Source of the DNA: Procambarus clarkii
Taxonomy: Eukaryota; Arthropoda; Malacostraca; Decapoda; Cambaridae
NCBI RefSeq assembly: GCF_040958095.1
Contig: NC_091209.1
Span: 11,420,895-11,484,894, forward strand
Length of the DNA stretch: 64,000 nucleotides
Direction of reading: 5' to 3'
Positions 1 through 15,000 of the stretch are shown here, one piece after another (the first letter of the stretch is position 1; each line of letters begins with the position of its first letter). The translations under genes and the position numbers were made by a program. Under the pieces are notes generated by a model. The model ran no database searches and was not told where the DNA came from. It was given only the letters and a program-made list of their open reading frames with translations.

Positions 1-368
1 TTTATAAGGTATTTGATCCACAACCATCCGAGTCACAACACTGCCTACATTCTTTACACCTCGTGTTGTCCATGGTTACCATAAGGCTGATTTGCTCAAA
101 AGTCTCAGGCCCATACAATTTACATCTTGGTTTTGCATAGGGCATTCTACCAAAGTCAATTTTATCAGATTTTGAGAGCAAAGACAAAACTTTGACAGAG
201 ACATCTGCAACCACTAGAGCACATTTAGACCAGCATAATAATCTTGTTCAATAATTGACACTTTTCTAGCTTCACCTTTTCTGATAAGACTATTGGGTAT
301 GCACAAGCATTAATTTTACATAGAATCACATTTAAATACATTTGGTAATGTATGTATTTTTCCCCCAG

Positions 369-497
369 GCCTGTGTTATGCAGAGTTTGGAGCTCGTGTG
401 CCCAAAGCTGGCTCTGCGTATGTCTACACCTACGTGTGCATTGGAGAATTTGTTGCCTTTGTTATTGGATGGAATTTAATCTTGGAATATGTAATTG
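369..497 (+). CDS. CAT exon 1 of window ([18 protein letters not shown] region)
   Basis: The acceptor ends in a pyrimidine-rich tract and cag before 369; the donor is gtaag at 498. Two bases complete a Gly codon, then 42 codons and one leftover base follow. The peptide reads [19 protein letters not shown] and ends WNLILEYVI. This is the conserved early-helix segment of CAT transporters. At least one upstream exon is required. Confidence 0.93.
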
Positions 498-2972
498 GTA
501 AGTTGAAAATGTGTAATACCGGATTTGCAAATGGTGCTGTATGAATGACGTTGCATACTGTTTTGAGTTTCAGTTACTCCTCTCTTTGTCTTGCTAGTAT
601 TGTGTGTGTCCTTGACTTGTAGTGCTAAGTACAGTACAGTAATTTGTTTATACAGTACTGTAACTTTTAAATGCTATGCAGTATATGTTTTCACCTACTG
701 TAAATATTGTTTTGATATTGTATCCTGAAAATATATGAGTCTTTCCCCTTGGTTTAGTGGTATATGTTGATTGTTTTATGTGGAAAAGGCACTTTACTTA
801 GGCATGTAGGTCTATTTTATATTTTTGTTGCAAATCTGTCAACTAAGCACTGTTCACTATGTGAAGGTTCCTAATTAAGACAAAATATTGAGGCCACATG
901 AAGGGATCAAACCCTATTCTCATGAGGTATACATGCTACCGACTGGAACATTATGAAGCTCAAAAGTACTACCACACTTAATTTGAGTTTGGGAGGCACT
1001 ATTCAGTACTACAATCCAAGTTCTATGCAATACCTGCCCACACTCGGATGTCGGTAGTGATGTTACCCCGTCTCTCGCCCCTGTCAATGTTACCCTCCCA
1101 CACTCAGGTGTCGGTAGTGATGTTATCCCGTCTCTCGCTGCTGTCAATGTTACCCTCCCACACTCGGATGTCGGTAGTGATGTTACCCCGTCTCTCGCCG
1201 CTGTCAATGTTACCCTCCCACACTCAGGTGTCGGTAGTGATGTTACCCCGTCTCTCGCTGCTGTCAATGTTACCCTCCCACACTCAGGTGTCGGTAGTGA
1301 TGTTACCCCGTCTCTCGCTGCTGTCAATGTTACCCTCCCACACTAGGGTGTCGGTAGTGATGTTACCCCGTCTCTCGCCGCTGTCAATGTTACCCTCCCA
1401 CACTCAGGTGTCGGTAGTGATGTTACCCCGTCTCTCGCTGCTGTCAATGTTACCCTCCCACACTAGGGTGTCGGTAGTGATGTTACCCCGTCTCTCGCCG
1501 CTGTCAATGTTACCCTCCCACACTCAGGTGTCGGTAGTGATGTTACCCCGTCTCTCGCCGCTGTCAATGTTACCCTCCCACACTCAGGTGTCGGTAGTGA
1601 TGTTATCCCGTCTCTCGCTGCTGTCAATGTTACCCTCCCACACTAGGGTGTCGGTAGTGATGTTGCCCTGTCTCTCGCTGCTGTCAATGTTACCCTCCCA
1701 CACTCGGGTGTTGGTAGTGACGTTGCCCCGTTTCACACACTCATCACTACACAATGAAATCATAAGAAGTTGATGTACTGTACAGTATATGTGAGAAAAT
1801 ACTGAGTTCGTGTGAACAAATCAACATTTTGTGGGATCACTGTGGGATCACACCCACATTTCTGTACTTCAACAGTGTTTGTGTGGAGAAACCAGTGCAC
1901 AGATAATCTGGCTGTATCATATAAATTTTTTTTTAATAAGCCTTGAAATGTGATTTGCTTTATGGAGTAACTGACTAATTTTAATAATTAATATTTCAGG
2001 AACAGCAAGTGTCGCTAGTGGATATAGTGGATATGTTGATAAACTTACAAACAACACAATATCCATTGCATTGACTGAAGCAATGCCCATCAATGTTTCC
2101 TTTTTATCTAGTTATCCAAACTTCCTGGCATTTGGCCTTTCATTTGCAATCTCGGGTAAGTTTGCCTAAAAAATCCATTGTCCAGTTCACTGTTGCACTT
2201 GATTATGTTATATTTAAGTCTTTGATCAATTTAGTTAGTTAATTAGGTAATTTTTCTGTTTTTTTGGATCTAGGTGATTCCTATAATTAAAGTTGTGTAC
2301 AGGTATATTGAACCTGTTCTTGAGAACTTGAATTTTAGTATTGAAGTTGCACATACAAGTGTTGATGAAAGCATATCTATACAATATAATCATAATGTAT
2401 ATTATATTGTACATTATAAAGCTTATTATTACAGTGCAAAGCCTAACTCCTATATACATAAAAGCCTAATTACTATACTCGTGGTGAAGCATAATTGCTA
2501 TAATAAAAATAAAGCCTAATTGCTATGCACATAGTAAAGTCTAATAGCTATAACTTTTGAGTACAGTATCTATTTACTCTTTAGATGAACAGAGGCAGAC
2601 GCCCAAACATCCATCATGTATGAGAATCCTACCCGAAGCCTTTCAGTTGTGAATCGACTTCACTGAACATACATTGACCATATGGGGCTGAGAGCTGAGT
2701 GGACAGTGCTCGGTATTCGTAGTCCTAAGGTTTTGGGTTCGATCCCCGGCGGAGGTGGAAACAAATGGGCGGAGTTTCTTTCACCCTGATGACTCTGTTC
2801 ATCTAGCAGTAAATAGGTACCTGGGAGTTAGACAGCTTCTACGGGCTGCTTCTTGGGGATGTGTAACAAAAAGTAGGCCTGGTCGAGGACGCTAAGCCCC
2901 GAAAACATTGCAGGGTATCACAGGTATCACCATGGCACTACAATACTTATTTAGTTTCATGCCTTATAAAAA

Positions 2973-3029
<57 letters not shown>

Positions 3030-6000
3030 TTTATTTAAAAGAAATGTGTGTACAAAGAACATAAGAATACAGTAATGTACAATTGTAGGGACAAGAGTTA
3101 CACATGAATCCACTGTTATGCAAAGAGTTTCGGGCAAAACTTCGAATAATATAGAACAAAAATTTAACTAAAGATGTGAGAGGGTAAAACACTTGTTACT
3201 AAAAGAGAAGTAAGCTAAGAAAATGTGAAGGTTCAAGAAAAATAACAGATGAATACAAAATGGGTGATACTTCAGGATGACAGGCATATAGTTGTAAATT
3301 ATGCAGTCAGTAGTTCTAGCAACAGTACAGTAGTTTATTTACATTAATAACAGAATAGAAATACTGTACAAGGTGTAATTTAGAAAAGCAACTGGTCCCT
3401 TTCTCATAACAATTTCTTGGAACATAATGGAACATAGGGTAATAGAGTATAATTTATGTTTAATGGGTCCAACACTTAAAAATAAACAAGGATCATAAAG
3501 GACATGAGTGATGCAAGAAGTTGGATGACATTGAATGTAGAAAGTACATAATTCTTAGTAAATAATTTAAGATAGGAGTAACACAAAAAACCAGCGTTGA
3601 ATGTAATGAAATGCCAGTTTCTGGGTGAGCTCCTGAGGGTATCTGAATCTATCCAAACTGATATAGTGCTATAATGGGGCATCAGTTGCAGAGTTATTGT
3701 TGCCTACCGGGAACCAGAGCCGGAACCTGGCTTCACAGAGGAGCAAGGGCCTATGAGCACTTGACATTTTACGTATAAAGCAATGGCAAGTATACTTGCC
3801 ATTGACCAAAAAAGGGCCCAGAAATAACTTATTACGAGGGAAGATGTGAGCAAAATTAGTTACGTAATATTGTTTATAAGGTATTAATTACATGATATTG
3901 AGGAAATATTTCTTAGTCTGTTGACCAGACCACACACTAGAAGTTGAAGGGACGACGACGTTTCGGTCCGTCCTGGACCATTCTCAAGTCGATTGTGAAT
4001 GCAGGCGATGTTGACTCATCGCCTGCATTTCTTAGTCTCTTTAAAAATGATTGGGAGATGTACAGCTTTTAATTACATTTGGGAGGTCATTCCACAATTT
4101 GGGACCCCTGATTTGCATAGCATTTCTGCTTTGGTTGAGTCTTGCTCTAGCATTATCAAAGAGATTTCTTTTTCGTGTGGTGACCATGAGCTGTATTACA
4201 ACCTTCTAGGAAGCACTTAAGGTCAGGATTGACATTGAAGTTCATTGTTTTATAGATATAGAGAACACTTGAGAGTATGTACAGAGACTTGATATTTAAC
4301 ATGTTCAAAGATTTCAGTAAAGGAGCAGAGTTGTGTCTGGGACTGGAATTTGTGATTGTTCTAATTCCTGATTTTTGTTGAGTAATCAAAATTGTTAAAT
4401 TCATGAATTTTGTGTGTTCATGTTTGAAACCCAAATAACAATAGAGCACTTACATATATTAATGTTATACACTCAACATTAATGTTGATTCTGAAATGCT
4501 GTAATACTCTTTGTTACAGTTGCTTTGTCTCTCGGCGTAAAGAACTCATCACGAATGAACAACTTATTCACCACTGTGAATATGCTGGTGATAATCTATG
4601 TCATTATTGCAGCTGGAACAAAAGGTTAGTGTACTCTTCAGCTAGTGCATGCAGGTCGGCGTTCAATCCCCGACCATCCAAGTAGTTGGGCACCATTTCT
4701 TCCCTCCAGTCCTATCTCAAATCCTTATTCTGACCCCTACCCAGTGCTATATACTGTAGTCGTAATGGCTTGGCACTTTCTCCCGATAATTTCCTACTCT
4801 CTCCAGCTAGTGTGTTGTGAGTACAGTATGTTGATGCAGTGGGATCTCCTCAAATCACTCTCGCCAAGCTGTGAATAGAGGAAGAGAGAGAAGGGGAATT
4901 CTCAATCAAGCCAAGGATGACCGTTGGACGATTCGCCTGGCTGCTACCCTGACCTGTCACTAGATGTCACCAGACAAGAACAAATTTTGAAAGGGTAGTA
5001 CACAAATAAAGGCACACATGTGGAAACTGAATACCCAAATGATCCATAGAGACATTAGAAATAAACAAATCCTCAAGGGCCGTGACGAGGGTTCGAACCT
5101 ACGTCTGAGAGGATCCCAGACGCTACCTTAATCGACTGAGCTACGACATGGTAGCTTGTTCATTCGATGCATCACGCTATTGTGATTTGTGTTTGTAATT
5201 AGAAATAATTTATTCAGTCAACAAGTAGTTGGTGGCTAGCAATAACATAAGTATTGCATGGAAGAGGTGTTATAAGTTTGCAGAAATTTTACCTTCTGAT
5301 GATCATTTAGGAGTGGGTCGAGTATTCTCCAGTCTACCTTTCTCAATTAATGTTCAGGCAGGGGTTGTTTGGAAAGGCTTGGCAGTCTCTCAGCATAGAC
5401 TGATAAGGTTGCAATAACCTCTACTGGATTCCACTGTGTTCCTGAGGAGGCAGGATACTGCCTAAGTGACCAAGTGGTTACCTATTAGTTCTTGCCTGTT
5501 ATTGACTACAAGGAGTAAGATCTAGCTCTTTATGTCCCACTTTCTCGCCATTTATAGTTAGTGCACTAATTACCTCTCTCAGCATTATTAATGTTTTCAT
5601 CATATTTTTGTACGTTGTAGATGGAATTTACTTCAACAACTTTTCCCTTCAGTGCATTCTCCTCTGGCCCTCTCACAATTTCTATTGAACCAATCCTGTT
5701 TTCTGATCCTGCATTTCTGTTTTGGTATGAATGTTTGTGTGCCTTCATTGTATATTTTGCAAAATTTGGCATACATCTCATTTACTTCCATGCCTAGCAA
5801 CAAGTCTGTCCAATTAAACTCATTAAAAAAATTCTAAGTTTCCCATAGTGTCCTCTCTTGAAATCGAGTTTGTCAACTGTTTCAATGTCTCCATTTTCTT
5901 CTAAATTATATTGCAAAGCATATTTAATGTCCAACAGGGCATAATCACAATTTTTCCAGGGAGGAAGGTACTGGATGCCAAATACCCCTTCATCTTTCCT

Positions 6001-9000
6001 GGTGAATATTAGATCCAGGACTGACAACATCCTCTTCCCTCATTCTCGTGGTCTGCTTGACGTGTTGATACATGAATGTTTCCAGAATGAGGATCACAAA
6101 TCTGCCTGTCCAGATGTCTTCCGTTCTTGCTTTGTAGGCCTCCCAGTCTATTGCTTTAAAGTTGAAGTCCCCCAGTACTAACTATCTTGATTTATCTCGA
6201 TTCACTTTTACTATAATCTCTCTAATGACTATTACAAGGCCCTCTCATTTGTCATCCAGTTCCTCCTTTGTCATCCAGTTCCTCCTTTGTCCATGTGTTG
6301 CTTGCTGGTGGGCTGTAGGCATTTACAATTATCAGTTTATCATCCTGATTCCAGACCTGCAATGTCATTATGTCAACTTCTCAATGGTTTTCAAGTATTA
6401 GCTCTTTTACCTTCAGGTGTTTTTTCACCAGCACAGCCACTCCTTCCCCCTTCCTAATTTTCCTGTCATGTCTCCAAAGTGAGTAGCCCCTTGGGAATAC
6501 AACTTCATTTAAAATATTTTCTTTAAGTTTCGTCTGTTAATGCGACAATATCTGGGACCTTACGCTGAATTATATCTTTCAGCTCCAATATTTTTTATCT
6601 CGCTCCATCTATGTTGGTACAGTATATAAAATTTTCAGGAACACGTTCCCTTTCCCTTTGTTCTTGACTCCCCCTTCCTCTAATGATTTTGTTGCTTTGT
6701 TTTTATGTACCATTTCACTAACTTTCCAGTCCCTAACACTTTGTAGAAAAAATAATTTCTTCCTTCTTCATTTCTATTCCCATTTAGACATTTTGCTTCA
6801 ATGAGGTTAATTTTCAGCTTTTCTCTCTCTTCCTTTGAGAGGTCTTGTCTTATTGACCAAAGTTTGCCATCCTCATCACACTACAATTTCCTGGCATTTC
6901 TAAGCACTTCCATCATGTGTTTCACTCCATTAGATGTCACCCTTAAGGGGCAGTTCTTCCTTTTTCTCATATTTTCCTATCCTAAAATCACTAACATTTT
7001 CCTTTGAATGTAGGCCTTCTCCTAAACCTACTATTTTATTTATGATTTTCATATCTTCTGCTGCTCTGTCCATCCCTAGATGATATTTCCTTTTCTAAAT
7101 GCCCAAAGATGGAGGAAATGGGAGATGGAGATGGGATTGAGTGTGAACAGTACATGGGATATAGTAAGGGTCAAAGCTTGGTGGCAGCTGTTTGTGAGGG
7201 AGTGAATATGTTTGTAGGACTATATATAACTAACTCATGAGGCACATTGTATTTCAAACCTTATGAAGTGGTTGGTGTTTAACTTTGGATAATTTGCTAG
7301 AATGTGATGGTGTTTGTTTCTTCATTTTGCTATATATGTATTGTGTGTAATAAGGTGAATGGGTGAGGGACTTGATCCAAGCGAATGCTTCTCCAGTCAA
7401 CAAAAGTGGGAAAAACAGTGCAATAATGATATTTAGGGATTACCACTTATATTGTTGCTATATTTGTTGATATTATATTTCAGCTAATGTAAAAAATTGG
7501 GCGATACCTGAAAGTAGCCTCAATGATACATGTACAGAAGATCTTCGAAAGAATCAGGAAGATTGGGGTGTTGGTGGCTTTACACCTTACGGATTTAATG
7601 GAATCATGCAGGGGGCAGCCTCATGCTTCTTTGGCTTTGTTGGCTTTGACTGTATTGCCACAACTGGTAAGTTAACTATTATATCAAGCTCTTCTGAATT
7701 TATATACCTTGACATTAATCTGATCATTATTGATGTTTATCAAATGCTAGATATGACAAAAGACCACCAACATGAACTATATTTATTTTTAGAGGTTTTC
7801 CCTATATAGAAAGTAAGGAAAATAGGAATTATAGGGAAAATAAATTTTTTTCCCTATAATTGGACAAGGTGGAAAAAGTGTTGACAGTGAGGATCAAGAA
7901 ACAATTGTCAGAGAATGAATTCTGCCATATACATTTCAGAAAGAAAGCACCCACTGTAAACAAATAAAGACCAAGACCAGGATTCATCGATCATTTACAC
8001 AGTCGTTTACAAAACCTGTATATCTTTCAACATCATGGCAGCTTTGTTTAAATTTATTAAACAGTTATGAATGCTGAGGCACTACAAGGTTGTTTACAAT
8101 AATAACCTCGAGTTGTGTAGTTTAAGCTCATAAACTGTTTAATAAATGTAAACTAAGATGCTATGGTTGTTGAAAAAAGTGCAGGTTTCATAAATGTATG
8201 AATAAATGCTTGATGAATGCTGACCCTGTCTTTCCGAACAAGGAACAAGACAGATTCGAGGAGAAATTGTGACCTGAAACATCTCTCATTTGACAGGACA
8301 AGACCCGTCCACAGAGTGCTAGTAGAAGCCGAGATGTAACAATTACAGTGTCTTGTTACATACTTTGAAACCTAGTTTCCTGGTGTATAAGATTCTTAAT
8401 ACTAACTGTGTATTTGGTTCACATGTGTGTTTGTGTGTGGGTGTGTCAAAGTACAAAGTGTCACCATAGTTCAAAGCACATCAGTGTTTGTACTATGGTG
8501 CGCATAGTTACAAAAAGTACCATCTAAACAGGAGGGTGGGTGTGATAATCAGCCATGAATTACTTTGCAACTTGACACTCTTGGCAGCTTCCCCAAACTG
8601 CCAGGATTGTTCCTTAATCACTGTGATGCGCCGAGTTTATTGTGAAATTCCCCCTGTGCGCATGAAATCAGGTGTTCCCAAAAAATTATTTTATCTTTGT
8701 AAAATGATAAATTCCCTTCCTCGAACATGTCTATGTAAAAATAAATACCAAATTCCACTTACTTTGGCTGTGGGGACATGGACAAGGTGCGCTGTGATGT
8801 CATCAGGGGCAGGTCGCCCGTGTTTGGAGCTCCCAGACACGGTCTCGTGGGCCATTCAAGCACCGGGTGTTGCCACAAATATATTTTCAATTATTTGTTC
8901 TATGTATTTCCAATGTGTTTTTTTTTATCATATATGATGCATATTTGTGTCCTTTTACAATATGTATACAGTAGAACGTTCATAATGTTCCATGGAACTG

Positions 9001-12000
9001 TGATACATGTGTCAGTAATGTGTCCACAATAAATGTTTATTGTTGCAATATTACTTGTAAGAAATTCACTAAAATTACAGTATGTACAGTTTCACACACT
9101 ACACAGTAGCACAATGTATTACATAGTACTTTGGAAGTGAGTAATAATCAACGAAGTAGTCCATGGTACACAGCGCGACTTCACTTTCATTGCACTAGGT
9201 ACAGATACATTTTCACTTCCTGTTTCTTCGTTCTGTGTGCTTGCAAATAATGCACTCACGTACACCCTTGGCTTTAGTACCTGTAGGTGGTATGTAGCCA
9301 AGCTTGTAAAGCATAAGGTAGTCTTGAAAAGATCAGTTTGTAAGGTAGTCTTGAAAAGATCGCTTTGTAAGGTCCCACACAGGAAGAGATTCAGCTAGCC
9401 TCGAAGAGTGTCCATCAGTCTGGAAGAGATTCAGCCAGCCTCAAAGAGTGTCTGTCAGTCAAGAAGAGATTCAGCTATTCTTGAAAGTATATATGGAAAA
9501 CACCACCATGGAAGCCGCTAACACTGTTCATCTATGCTACTTGTATCAGATGCATCATCATTGAAGGCAGAAAACGATTCATCTATGTATCATCTATATA
9601 AATTGGAGACAGCATAGGTGGGCAAGGGTGGTGCTCAGAGCTACAACTGGATACGCTCGCTGTATCATCCTCATAGGTGCTGTATCACTTGCAGCCGACC
9701 TTTGTGTTAGGTCCTTATTGCGCCTGGCTTCACCAATATTATGACCCTTATTTTTTTCAAACATTAAGGTTTGAATTTCACCGACAGCGCGCGATCTTTC
9801 AACACCGCGTTGGACAGGTGTTTGGGAGCCAGAGGCGCATGCACCACCCATGGTTGCTCACTCAGTACTATTCCAGCCAGCAGCCCTAGGGCTTTTTGGG
9901 AATTTTTTCCAAGATGTCTGCCTCTCACTGAAGGTCCTAAGAGTCCATTTTGTACACAACCAACCGCACACACATTTAGAATGTGTACGAAAAAATCAAA
10001 GAGAGTTTTCTCGGTTGGCGCAGTTCCCACCAACTGAGAATACTCGGTTGGTGCAGTTCAGTGGTTAAAGCTTTTAAATATTGCTTTTCCCTTATTTATC
10101 CAAGTTAGGCATTTTTTCATTCTCGCCTTCCTCAAAACCATATTTATTTTTGTGGTCACTCCTATATCAGGCTTTTAAAGCTGCTATGCAGGCAGCTTCA
10201 TCAGCCTCGGGTATTCTCTATGCCACATGGCTTCTTTTCTGCCATGTCTTACATGCAGACGAGAACTTGAGGTTACTGGTGGTCCCACCACATAATGCAA
10301 TTCTGCATCTTCCTACAGTTTGCTTTTTTTTGGCCTTTGACATACTCTCCTTACTGATTCTCTGTGGTGACTGTGGTGGTGACTGGTGATGGTGACTGTG
10401 TCGGTGTCCTTGCTTCTCAGTCAATTTTGGTTGGGTTGTATGCCCTTCAGATTTTTTCAGGCACCACTCTGCAGCATCTCAAATATTTGCCCTTCTACTA
10501 TCTAGCAATTCTCCCTCACATGTGGCACCACTGGTGTATGGTACTATCCATATGGTATTATGGTACTCTTTACTGTCACCTTTTCTTGTGGCTTGTGTAG
10601 TTGAGCATGTTCTCTGAAGTGGTCTGTGTTTTGGGCATGGACTCTGCCAGTTTCATCCTTCAAACACCACTTAAGTACAGTTAAGTCTTGCCATGTGTTT
10701 TTTATATTTTATGGTTACATGTTCTTCTTAATACCCTTACCCTTAGGATGCAACAGTAGAATAGCTAAGAAATAAGGCACCTGTCTGAGCAGGGCACTGT
10801 TGTTTGTTCTCTCCTTGTTGTCCCTCATTCTTTGCCGTATTTTTCATTTCGGGAATAATGAGGAAAGATTTTGCTTTGGGAACCCTCTTGTGAGTATTGT
10901 GCTACATCCTGGTGGCAGTTTAGATGCTGACCTGCTGGGCTAACTGGTAGTTAATGAGACTGCTCCATTGTCATTCACTTGTTTTGCAAGGAAGGCTTAA
11001 AAATAGTTTCTTATTAATAAATTGTCTCTGATGACATTCTTGAGCTGAAATGAAATTTTTACTTCAATAATTCTTAGCATCAGTATAACCTGCACATCAC
11101 AACACCTGCAAAATAAAATAATAATTGGTTTGTTCCCTGCATTGCCAGTGCCAGAATGTCACCCAACCTGATTGTCCCTGATTCAGCTCATTAAACATAG
11201 TTGATCTTACAGTAGGAAACAACTGAGTATCATTCATAGAGAGGAGTTTTTCATATATGACCACTCAAAAGTTTTTCTTTTCTACTCCAGGTGAAGAAGC
11301 CATCAACCCACAACGAAGCATTCCTATTGCCATCAGCATCTCTCTCCTGTTGGTATTTTTATCATACTTTGGTATATCTTCAGTTCTCACACTGGCAGTA
11401 CCTTACTGCATGGCAGTAAGTGATATTCTAAATTTTTATTTCTAATACTGTACTGTATACAGGGCCTTCAATCAGTTTTTGTCTACGTAGTGCTTTTACC
11501 CATTATATATTTTATGTCAGTATGTATTTTTATCTTCAGATAGTCAATGTATGCTCTTAGTGTTCCATCTCATTTTGTAAATTTCATTATATACTGTGCT
11601 GTATACTGTAGTTGTTTGTGCGCATGCACTCTCCTCCTAGAGTGTATTCCAGCCATCCACAATCCTGTTGATGAAAATATGTTTTCTGTTATCCTTTCTC
11701 TGCTGTTTCTTTTGTAATTTACAACTAGAATCATTAGCTTTACAAATAGCTGGTTTCAAAAACTGTTTACTCATATTCTTTTGTAAACTCGCATGGCTGT
11801 TGTTTACTATAATTATAATTGTCTTGTTCTCCAATTTTGACATGTTCTGAAATTGTAATCTATTTTCATAGTACATATTTTCTGAGGGGAGCCCTTTTGA
11901 CCTTTGCTGTTTGCAGAGTTTGTGGTTTGGCAGTTTCTGCAAGCAGCGGCTTTTTGTTGTCAGTTATTGGGCTTATTGTTTCTTTATGGGTCCCGGGGTG

Positions 12001-15000
12001 GGGGTGGGGGGGTTGCCTCCCTGGCAGGCATTCCTTTTGGTTCTTTGACAGCCTTGGTTCCGGCATGGCTTGCTTGGTGTCCATGCCCGGGGCTTTCCCA
12101 TGGCTTCGCCTCTTTTACATGGTCGGTTCGGTCCGTGGTGGGGCTGGTTCGGTCTTCTCCTCGAGTCTTCTAGTCTGGTACTTTTGACCAGTCTCTCTCA
12201 CCATCTGTTTGGTGATCAGTTGGCTTCTGGAATGTGTCCCACCTGCGTACTTTGTCTCGGCGGCGGTATGGGTTTTCTGGCGGTCCTTCTTTTTCTGTCT
12301 CTTCGTAGGTGTACTGTGCTCTTTGTTGTCGTGGTCTTGTCCTTCTTTCGTGGTGGTTCAGGGCCATCTTCTGGCCGCATACCGTCGCTCTCGTCTCATG
12401 CAGCACTGGCGGAGCTCCTTCGGATTGCTCAGGTTTTTGTTGTTCCTTCTGCACCGTTCACGGGTTGTCTCGGGCATTGTTCACTTTCGTCCTGCTCATG
12501 CTCCACCTGAGCTGTCCTGCTCTGAGGCAGGGTGTTCGTTTCTCTATTCCCTTCGGTTTGTTGTGGCCCCTTAGGTTCTGGAGGGGTCCCTGGGGCTGTT
12601 GCTGCTTGGTTGGTTGGCCGAGGTGTTTCTTCTTGTGTCCAGTTGCGGCTCTCCACCATTCTTTACGCGCCACAGCCTCTGTGTCTGGGGCTGCATTTTG
12701 GGCTGATCCAGTTTCCCTTCTTCCCTGTTCTTGGGTTCGGGTCTTTCAGGTCGTCTGCTGGGTCCTTCTGTCCAGCCGGCCTACGGTCTCTCACTGTTCC
12801 CTTGATGTTCATAGGTTTGCTGCGCTGGCTGCAGTCTTGGGTGGCGGTATGTCTTGGGCTGTCATTCGGGCACAGGGTTGTTTTGGCGGTCGCGGTGGGT
12901 CCTGGCTGCGCGCGCGCTCGTGTATGTTCCTGGGCCTAGTCAGTCCTGTGTTGTCTTGAGTCGGCTGTTGCAGCCTGTTGTCTCGACTTCGTGTTGTGGT
13001 GTGCGCACCAACAGCCTCCCAGATGAATCCCTCTGTTTTCGTCTTTGGTGAAGCAGCTCCGGGGAACGGTAGGGGCTTCCCTCAGAAAACTAGAGTTGAA
13101 TGTAATGAAACGCCATTTTCTGGGTGAGTCCTGGAGGCTCCCCAGCAACCCTCCTTCCTTTCGATCGCCGTTTTTTTTGCGTTTTTGATATCCAGCCTCA
13201 GAACTGAAGTATGGATTGCCGGCGTGAGGGTCTGGGGCTCCCCCTTCCCCCTCCTGGGGAGGTGGGGAGCTGTACAGACATGCGTCGCGGCTCGTGTAAC
13301 ATCATGCTTGTTTGCTCCTTTTTCTTTTGGGGAGTTCTGTCCACTCATTTGGAGATTTTCGTTGTTTTAACCAGAATGGGGGTTTGTTTTGCGGCGCTTA
13401 CCTTTCTGGGTGCCTGTCCCAGTCGATGGCAAATATAGAATGCTCCAAATCACCTGTGCATTCCTATGGGCCATTGCTCTTCGTGCCTCTGTGAGGGGGG
13501 CCTGGTAGGCCTAGAACTCCACCCACATCGACTGATGCAAAATAGTTAGGATATCCATAGCAGCCTGGATAGCTCCAAGGAGCCTCTGGGACTCACCCAG
13601 AAAATGGTGTTTCATTACATTCAACGTTGGATTTTTAATTATTTTTTCATATTTTTATTAATTTTGAAATACATCTTGTTGCATGTAACACCATGATGTA
13701 TTGACTCTTGATTCTTTAAGACAGTATTAGTTGAATATGGATGTTCAGACAGGATTACCTGACTCATTTCCTTTGATTCTGTTCTCTATTTCAGGATCCA
13801 GATGCTCCTTTGGTGGAACTTTTTGTTCAGCTTGGATGGGAAGTGTCCAAATGGATTGTTAGTGTTGGTGCTTTGGTTGGGTTTTCTGCAAGGTAAGGTG
13901 TGTTTTGATGCTGAACATTTGTTTAATAAGGTCAATACGGTGTCAGGATTCATACCTAGAGGTGTTCATCCCTCAACTTCCATCATGTGAGATCTTACTT
14001 GAATTATATAGTACAGTTTTGGGCATTGTTCTGTAGAATGGATATAAATTATCTTGGGAGTTTACAAAGGATGACTAAGATTATCCCAGTCATTAGGAAT
14101 ATTCATTGTGAAGAGATTAAATACAATTTATATTCCCTGGGAGGCACAAAGCAAGAGGTAATATTGAAGTGTGCAAATGATAGTTAAACAAGGGGAATAT
14201 AAATAAGGTACTAGAAATATGAACCGAAGTGAAAGCTTAAAATAACGTATTTACATGATTATGTATATATCCACTATACAGTGTACTCATAAACCTTCTT
14301 CAAACAATACTTTGAAATAAGAGACTGCCAGGTATTGCTCTGCTACTCTTAACAACCAATAAAGTAGTTGCCTGGGTGGTTGCCTCCTTGGGTACCATCA
14401 CCAAGTGACAATTGATTCCTCCTCAGGCTGTTTCAAGCTGAGGCTCTGTTTTTTCATCGCATTAGGACCTCCAGATGACTTAAGAGGTTTCAGAATTTTA
14501 ATTACCTAATAAGTAGATGTCTCATTGAATCATATTCTTAACTTCATTCACCACACCAGAAATAAATATCTCTTTGATATCCCCAGGGTCAAACTTAATC
14601 TGTGTAAACACTCTATGCAAATAAAGGGACCTAGTCTATGGAACTCACTCCCTAGTGAATTGAAAAGCTGTCAAACTTTTTCCTTATTCGAAAACAAAAC
14701 CAAAAAGTACCTAATTTCATCTTTGCAGTTTCCTACACTGAGCTTTAAATTTGCTCTGTATCTAGTGTTACCCAATCTCCCAATCTTTATGTACTTAATC
14801 CAAACAACTAGTGTATGGAGTGTATGGAGCATTGTGTTCATTGCTGTCTTCTTTCATGTGCTAGCCAAATGCTGTATTTTGCCTACTAATTTTTGTTAAA
14901 CTACCATTCAAGCTGTCATTGCAATCACTCTGAGCTACCTATGTGCTTTAATATACCTACAATTTTCTCTCATCTTTTATTTTTTCTTGCTATGTAACTG

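Noticed and set aside
1048-1773. 241-codon + strand frame and 135-codon - strand frame
   Set aside because: Both come from the 60-bp minisatellite, whose period is a multiple of three.
5085-5160. Genuine tRNA gene on the - strand
   Set aside because: Acceptor arms pair poorly and a SINE body follows; better read as a tRNA-derived SINE head.
8488-9032. 149-codon frame as a host exon
   Set aside because: The region is shared with the TTAA-flanked repeat at 39.4 kb and has no conserved protein text.
11819-12959. Several overlapping frames of 90-216 codons, apparently a GC-rich host gene
   Set aside because: The segment is homologous to the DIRS-like recombinase at 19.2-20.0 kb and is followed by a DIRS terminus; the frames are by-products of G+C content.
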